Assembly (NCBI GenBank): GCA_002702705.1
Contig: PABH01000024.1
Span: 62,001 to 126,000, forward strand
Direction: 5' to 3'
DNA from: Anaerolineaceae bacterium
GTDB taxonomy: Bacteria; Chloroflexota; Anaerolineae; Anaerolineales; Anaerolineaceae
DNA length: 64,000 nucleotides
Positions 61,133 through 64,000 of this stretch are shown here, in pieces. The first letter of the stretch is position 1. Each line of letters starts with the position of its first letter. Both the position numbers and the translations under genes were made by a program. A model generated the notes under the pieces. The model did not search any database. It was not told where the DNA came from and saw only the letters and a program-made list of their open reading frames with translations.

Positions 61133-61729
61133 TTATTCAAGGACGGCATTGGCACGAGGTGTACGCGAGATAAAACGCTTTGGTAAGCCTTTGACAATAA
61201 ACCAGGCCAGAAAAGCCGTCACTATTTTATCAAGCAGGTTATCGGTAATGACAGTGATAATTACCGCGCTGAACAGGTCCTTTCCGGTTGCCAATAAATA
61301 GGCAGTGATAAAATCAGCGCCACTGCCGGTAATTCCGCCAAACATATAAACCCGAATTGGAATAGCAATGATTGAAAGGGCCACGGTGATGATTACACCG
61401 CTTATAATAACGCCCCACCATTTTTTAAAGAGACCGTATTTCGCACACAAACCAGCTGCAATACCAATAATCATTGCAACAGGGGCAAAGGCTGCCGCTA
61501 CGGGATCAGTGATTAATCCCCAGATGAGATTGGTTAGCAGACCGGTTAAACCACCTGCCCAGGGACCAGCAACCAGGGCAACCAATACGGTACCAATGGA
61601 GTCCAAAAAGATAGGCAGCTTAAGTAAAGAAACAATCTGACCTATTACGATATTAAGTACAATGGCGACAGCGATCAAAGCAAGTGTGAAGGTGGAAAAA
61701 TCTTTTTTGAGTTGTTCTTTAAGAGACAT
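61133..61729 (-). CDS. ECF transporter substrate-binding S component
   Basis: A 198-residue membrane protein with about six helices and the Ala/Gly-rich first-helix region FTLALIAVAIVLNI that S components use to bind EcfT. A characteristic LPIFLDSIGTVLVALVAGP is followed by GLTGLLTNLIWG. The substrate is not clear; none of the well-known families (RibU, BioY, ThiT) is obvious. Its neighbours, a DsrE protein and a PPC/DUF296 protein, may hint at the substrate or the regulation. GGAAATC precedes the start. Encoded with EcfT and two ATPases, it forms a dedicated (group I) transporter. Confidence 0.85.
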   Translation of the reverse strand: MSLKEQLKKDFSTFTLALIAVAIVLNIVIGQIVSLLKLPIFLDSIGTVLVALVAGPWAGGLTGLLTNLIWGLITDPVAAAFAPVAMIIGIAAGLCAKYGLFKKWWGVIISGVIITVALSIIAIPIRVYMFGGITGSGADFITAYLLATGKDLFSAVIITVITDNLLDKIVTAFLAWFIVKGLPKRFISRTPRANAVLE

Positions 61730-61749
61730 GATGATTTCCTTTTTTAAGG

Positions 61750-62142
61750 TTAAGATTGGATATCCAGTTCCGGATATCCGGTTTGGGGATCGAATGTGCG
61801 TAAGAAACGCAAGCTGTCCAGTTCTGCCAGGACAATTTCAGCTGTGGTGTAAATTTCACTACCATCCATCAGGTGAGCTCCATAGGTGCGTCCTTCACCA
61901 TCCGAAATGGCAATGTGGTAATGTGAACCGTGAATTGAAACTACACCGGTTAATGAGACAATTTCAAATTTTCCTTCCATCAAAACGGATTTTTCCTGAT
62001 TAGCAAACCGGAGGGCGGCTTTTTGCAGGCTGCCCACACAAGTGACCACACAGGCAGCTTCTAATTTGTGTTTTTCAGCAAAAGAATCCAGTACTGACTT
62101 AAGGTCTTCCCTTGGGTGTAAACGCAGGGCATAGGTTTTCAT
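61750..62142 (-). CDS. PPC-domain (DUF296) DNA-binding-like protein
   Basis: A 130-residue protein of the PPC/DUF296 family, known from plant AT-hook proteins and bacterial homologues. It begins MKTYALRLHPREDLKSVLDSF and has the signature GSHYHIAISDGEGRTYGAHLM, with two conserved His that form a metal site in solved bacterial structures. The function in bacteria is unsettled. It lies between the DsrE gene and the S component in one operon, so it probably supports the transported compound. Confidence 0.85.
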   Translation of the reverse strand: MKTYALRLHPREDLKSVLDSFAEKHKLEAACVVTCVGSLQKAALRFANQEKSVLMEGKFEIVSLTGVVSIHGSHYHIAISDGEGRTYGAHLMDGSEIYTTAEIVLAELDSLRFLRTFDPQTGYPELDIQS

Positions 62143-62154
62143 ACGCCATAACCT

Positions 62155-62505
62155 CTACAATGTGATGACCTTATGGGCGCGGCGTTGGGCTTCAATGATA
62201 TCCGTCATTCCACCCACAATACCCACTTGTTTTTTCTCGATCAGGTTATAAAAATTCAGGCAAGTATTACAAAGGATGAGGTGTACACCTTTTGATTCTA
62301 AAGACCGGAGTGAATCCAGTACGGGTGAACCCTCAACAACCAAATGGACTCCCTCAGCGTAAAAACAAATAACAGCTGGGAGCACGTCGTTTTCATCGAG
62401 CAATTTAAAATAGGTTGTAATTAGTTTTTTTTGAAGAATTGGATCGGCATCACCCATGCCATTTCGGGTGATTAATAAGACAGTTTCAGAATCAGGTACG
62501 GACAT
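62155..62505 (-). CDS. DsrE-family protein resembling the YedF C-terminal domain
   Basis: A 116-residue DsrE/DsrF-type fold. The distinctive LILCNTCLNFYNLIEKKQVGIVGGMTDIIEA parallels the Cys-containing region of the sulfurtransferase-like YedF family linked to selenium metabolism. The Cys pair could carry persulfide or bind metal. AGGAGG lies 6 bases before the ATG. It is the first gene of the six-gene ECF operon and follows the structured leader. Confidence 0.82.
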   Translation of the reverse strand: MSVPDSETVLLITRNGMGDADPILQKKLITTYFKLLDENDVLPAVICFYAEGVHLVVEGSPVLDSLRSLESKGVHLILCNTCLNFYNLIEKKQVGIVGGMTDIIEAQRRAHKVITL

Positions 62506-62553
62506 ATTGGCCTCCTATAAATTGTTTTACGCCAAGAAATTCAGCGTAATTGA

Positions 62554-62590
62554 CAAAATAAAACCGCCGTTAGTTGGCACCAACGACGGT
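62554..62590 (-). terminator. Attenuator-like terminator in the ECF operon leader
   Basis: On the minus strand a 9-base stem ACCGTCGTT/AACGGCGGT (one wobble) with a 10-base loop is followed by TTTTATTTTGT. It is located 49 bases upstream of the DsrE start and so would stop transcription before the first gene. Confidence 0.75.
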
Positions 62591-62628
62591 AAGGATGGCC
62601 AAAATAATATCAAACTGCGATAAAATTC

Positions 62629-62703
62629 CCGCCACACCGTGAGGCGCGCAACAAATGCAAAGAGAGCAAACTTGCACTCAGGCGGAATGTTCAAATGTGG
62701 CGG
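62629..62703 (-). ncRNA. Predicted structured leader RNA, possible riboswitch
   Basis: On the minus strand CCGCCACA (62696-62703) pairs with TGTGGCGG (62629-62636), an 8-base closing stem. Inside, CCGccTGAG pairs with CTCACGG (62677-62685 with 62637-62643), and GTGCAA with TTGCAT forms an inner hairpin (about 62655-62677). It lies directly before the attenuator-like terminator. No known riboswitch class was recognised. Confidence 0.5.
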
Positions 62704-62720
62704 TAATTGATAATCATTAC
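62703..62720. promoter_or_regulatory. GTAATTGATAATCATTAC palindrome-like site
   Basis: Inverted ends GTAAT/ATTAC around TGATAATC, near the presumed start of the ECF operon transcript. It resembles Fur-family boxes (GATAAT/ATTATC units), which would fit metal-dependent control; no test is possible here. Confidence 0.4.
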
Positions 62721-62895
62721 TTTTTCCTGTTAGCAATACATAATACGACTGATTAATAAATTTTAGCACAAGAATTAAAAAATCAACGCAACTAAGAGGT
62801 CCAAAAAAAATTTAGAGTTTGACCTTCCTCGTGAAAACAAACACTTAATAATTTCTATCGAGGTAAATTTTCCTCCTACCTGATATACTTAATCC

Positions 62896-63318
62896 ATGAT
62901 TTTTGTAAATGACAATCTGAGTATTGATGAAAATGAACTTGAATACCGCTATATTCGCGCAGCGGGACCGGGGGGCCAGAACGTAAACAAGGTTTCAACA
63001 GCGGTCCAGCTTCGTTTTGATGTGGCTGCATCCAGCCTGCCACAGTCAGTGAAGGAACGTTTGTTAAAGATAGCGGCTGGACGCATTAATAAGGACGGTA
63101 TCTTGCTGATTCATGCCCGCCAATACCGCACCCAGGAGCAGAACCGGTTTGATGCGGAAGAGCGCCTGGTAGAAATCATCAAACAAGCGCTGATAAAACC
63201 CACCCAGCGCAAAAAGACGCGTCCATCCATTACGGCGAAAGCCCGCCGTGTGGCGGATAAAAAACATCGTGGAGAGGTCAAACGTTTACGGAATTACAAT
63301 CCGGATGAGTGGGAATAA
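62896..63318 (+). CDS. arfB: Alternative ribosome-rescue factor ArfB-like hydrolase
   Basis: A 140-residue class I release factor-like protein. The catalytic GGQ is in AAGPGGQNVNKVST, with the C-terminal basic tail RRVADKKHRGEVKRLRN that enters the empty mRNA tunnel. ArfB hydrolyses peptidyl-tRNA on stalled ribosomes that lack a stop codon. No Shine-Dalgarno precedes the ATG; TGATATACT, an extended -10, ends 6 bases before it, so the mRNA may be leaderless. It is divergent from the ECF operon and co-directional with the PAS-GGDEF gene. Confidence 0.92.
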   Translation: MIFVNDNLSIDENELEYRYIRAAGPGGQNVNKVSTAVQLRFDVAASSLPQSVKERLLKIAAGRINKDGILLIHARQYRTQEQNRFDAEERLVEIIKQALIKPTQRKKTRPSITAKARRVADKKHRGEVKRLRNYNPDEWE

Positions 63319-63399
63319 GAAAATTTATGATTTCTTAATTCTCATCCTTAGACAAATATGATACAAAATAAGTATCTTTATGACGGGCAGGCGGCAGAT

Positions 63400-64000
63400 A
63401 TGGAATTTCTTACATCCCCATCATTTTTAAACACCTTATTTGATGGTGTATATTATGTTGACCGGGAACGAAAAATTAATTTTTGGAATAAAGCTGCTGA
63501 AAAAATTACCGGTTATAAAAAAGAAGAAGTGGTTGGTTCCTTTTGTTACCATAATATATTGCGTCATATTGATGAGTTGGGAAATGAATTATGTCTGTCA
63601 GGCTGTCCATTACACGCAACGATAAAGGATGGGGTAGATCGGGAACATTTTGTTTTCCTCCATCATAAAGATGGCTACCGTCTGCCTGTCTTTGTGCGGG
63701 CTACCCCTATTCGTGATGAAAGCGGGAAAATCACGGGCGCCATTGAGGTTTTTCAAGTGAGGTCGGATGTAGATATTTCCCGTGGTGAACTTGAAAAATA
63801 CAAAAAAGAATCACTAACGGATACTCTGACAAATACCGGAAACCGGCGTTACGCTGAGTTGGTTTTACAGACCCGTTTTTATCAGTTAATCAATCTGGAT
63901 ATTCCATTTGGGTTGATTTTTATAGATTTGGATGATTTTAAACTCATTAATGATCAATTTGGCCATTTGGTTGGTGATGAAATCCTGAAGATGGTCAGCC
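63400..64000 (+). CDS. PAS-GGDEF diguanylate cyclase (partial, cut at window end)
   Basis: The first 200 residues of a signalling protein. An N-terminal PAS domain (residues about 6-125; TLFDGVYYVDRERKINFWNKAAEKITGYKKEE, with a Cys-rich FCYHN...CPLHAT part) leads through a short coiled link into the start of a GGDEF domain (LTDTLTNTGNRRYAEL, FIDLDDFKLINDQFGH, then VGDEIL). The active-site GGDEF itself lies beyond the window. It would make cyclic di-GMP, opposing the HD-GYP protein at 10384. Only a weak GGCGG lies upstream of the ATG. Confidence 0.88.
   Translation, partial: MEFLTSPSFLNTLFDGVYYVDRERKINFWNKAAEKITGYKKEEVVGSFCYHNILRHIDELGNELCLSGCPLHATIKDGVDREHFVFLHHKDGYRLPVFVRATPIRDESGKITGAIEVFQVRSDVDISRGELEKYKKESLTDTLTNTGNRRYAELVLQTRFYQLINLDIPFGLIFIDLDDFKLINDQFGHLVGDEILKMVS

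Noticed and set aside
62629-62703. Match of the ECF leader to TPP, cobalamin, preQ1, THF, Moco or ZTP riboswitches
   Set aside because: The conserved sequence blocks of these classes were looked for by eye and not found, so no known class is claimed.
62527-62769. 80-codon minus-strand frame upstream of the DsrE gene
   Set aside because: It runs through the stem-loop leader and the attenuator-like terminator; no ribosome site and no recognisable protein pattern. Structured RNA explains the sequence better.
1-64000. tRNA, rRNA, CRISPR or prophage genes
   Set aside because: No T-arm-like GTTCRA motif in a cloverleaf, no regularly spaced direct repeats, and no integrase, capsid or transposase genes were recognised.

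Overview
This 64 kb window is bacterial chromosome with dense, mostly operonic genes and moderate GC content. No rRNA, tRNA, CRISPR array, transposase or phage gene was recognised. Gene content suggests a fermentative or facultative anaerobe of the Chloroflexota, most likely near Anaerolineae. The pointers are a four-subunit sodium-pumping methylmalonyl-CoA-type decarboxylase, FeoABC iron uptake under a DtxR-type regulator, an ECF vitamin-type importer, a lipid II flippase, large secreted repeat proteins ending in a short hydrophobic-proline-arginine tail, and many short palindromic intergenic repeats. The lineage is inferred from gene style, not from a marker gene.

Layout. 0-7.7 kb: OsmC protein, Gfo/Idh/MocA oxidoreductase, an HD-domain/cupin/second DnaE polymerase operon (minus strand), ribokinase, and a 57-residue zinc-finger-like protein. 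7.7-10.3 kb: an AT-rich two-gene cassette (GNAT-PIN-ASCH fusion plus ASCH protein), apparently acquired. 10.4-14.7 kb: HD-GYP sensor, lysS, greA. 14.9-21 kb: a lipoprotein propeller and a large secreted nuclease, flanked by a repeat family. 21-24.5 kb: an ABC export operon with a protease-permease fusion, a PLDc_N protein and a winged-helix regulator. 24.9-36.8 kb: PH-domain protein, nucleotidyltransferase, NDH-2, two secreted proteins, murJ, pcrA/uvrD, esterase. 36.8-40.2 kb: dtxR-type repressor divergent from feoABC. 40.7-46.9 kb: hydrolase, Cys-rich protein, an AT-rich orphan gene, Nudix, epimerase, SDR, with palindromic repeats between them. 47-54.4 kb: membrane protein, FHA protein plus PP2C phosphatase, SDR, a ThiS-like protein plus a 2H phosphoesterase, XRE regulator plus a CPBP-like protein. 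54.5-58.5 kb: the sodium-pump decarboxylase operon mmdA-D-C-B. 58.6-62.8 kb: an ECF transporter operon (DsrE, PPC/DUF296, S, T, A, A) behind a long structured leader with an attenuator-like hairpin. 62.9-64 kb: ArfB rescue factor and a PAS-GGDEF gene cut by the window end.

Themes. Iron handling (dtxR/feoABC) and sodium-coupled energy conservation (mmd operon plus NDH-2) are the clearest pathways. Signalling is represented by HD-GYP, GGDEF, FHA and PP2C proteins. The most novel-looking items are the GNAT-PIN-ASCH cassette, the leader RNA of the DsrE/DUF296/ECF operon, the YhfC-protease/ABC-permease fusion, and the shared C-terminal tail of the secreted proteins. Several starts were moved from the longest reading frame to a codon with a good Shine-Dalgarno sequence; the reason is given in each entry.
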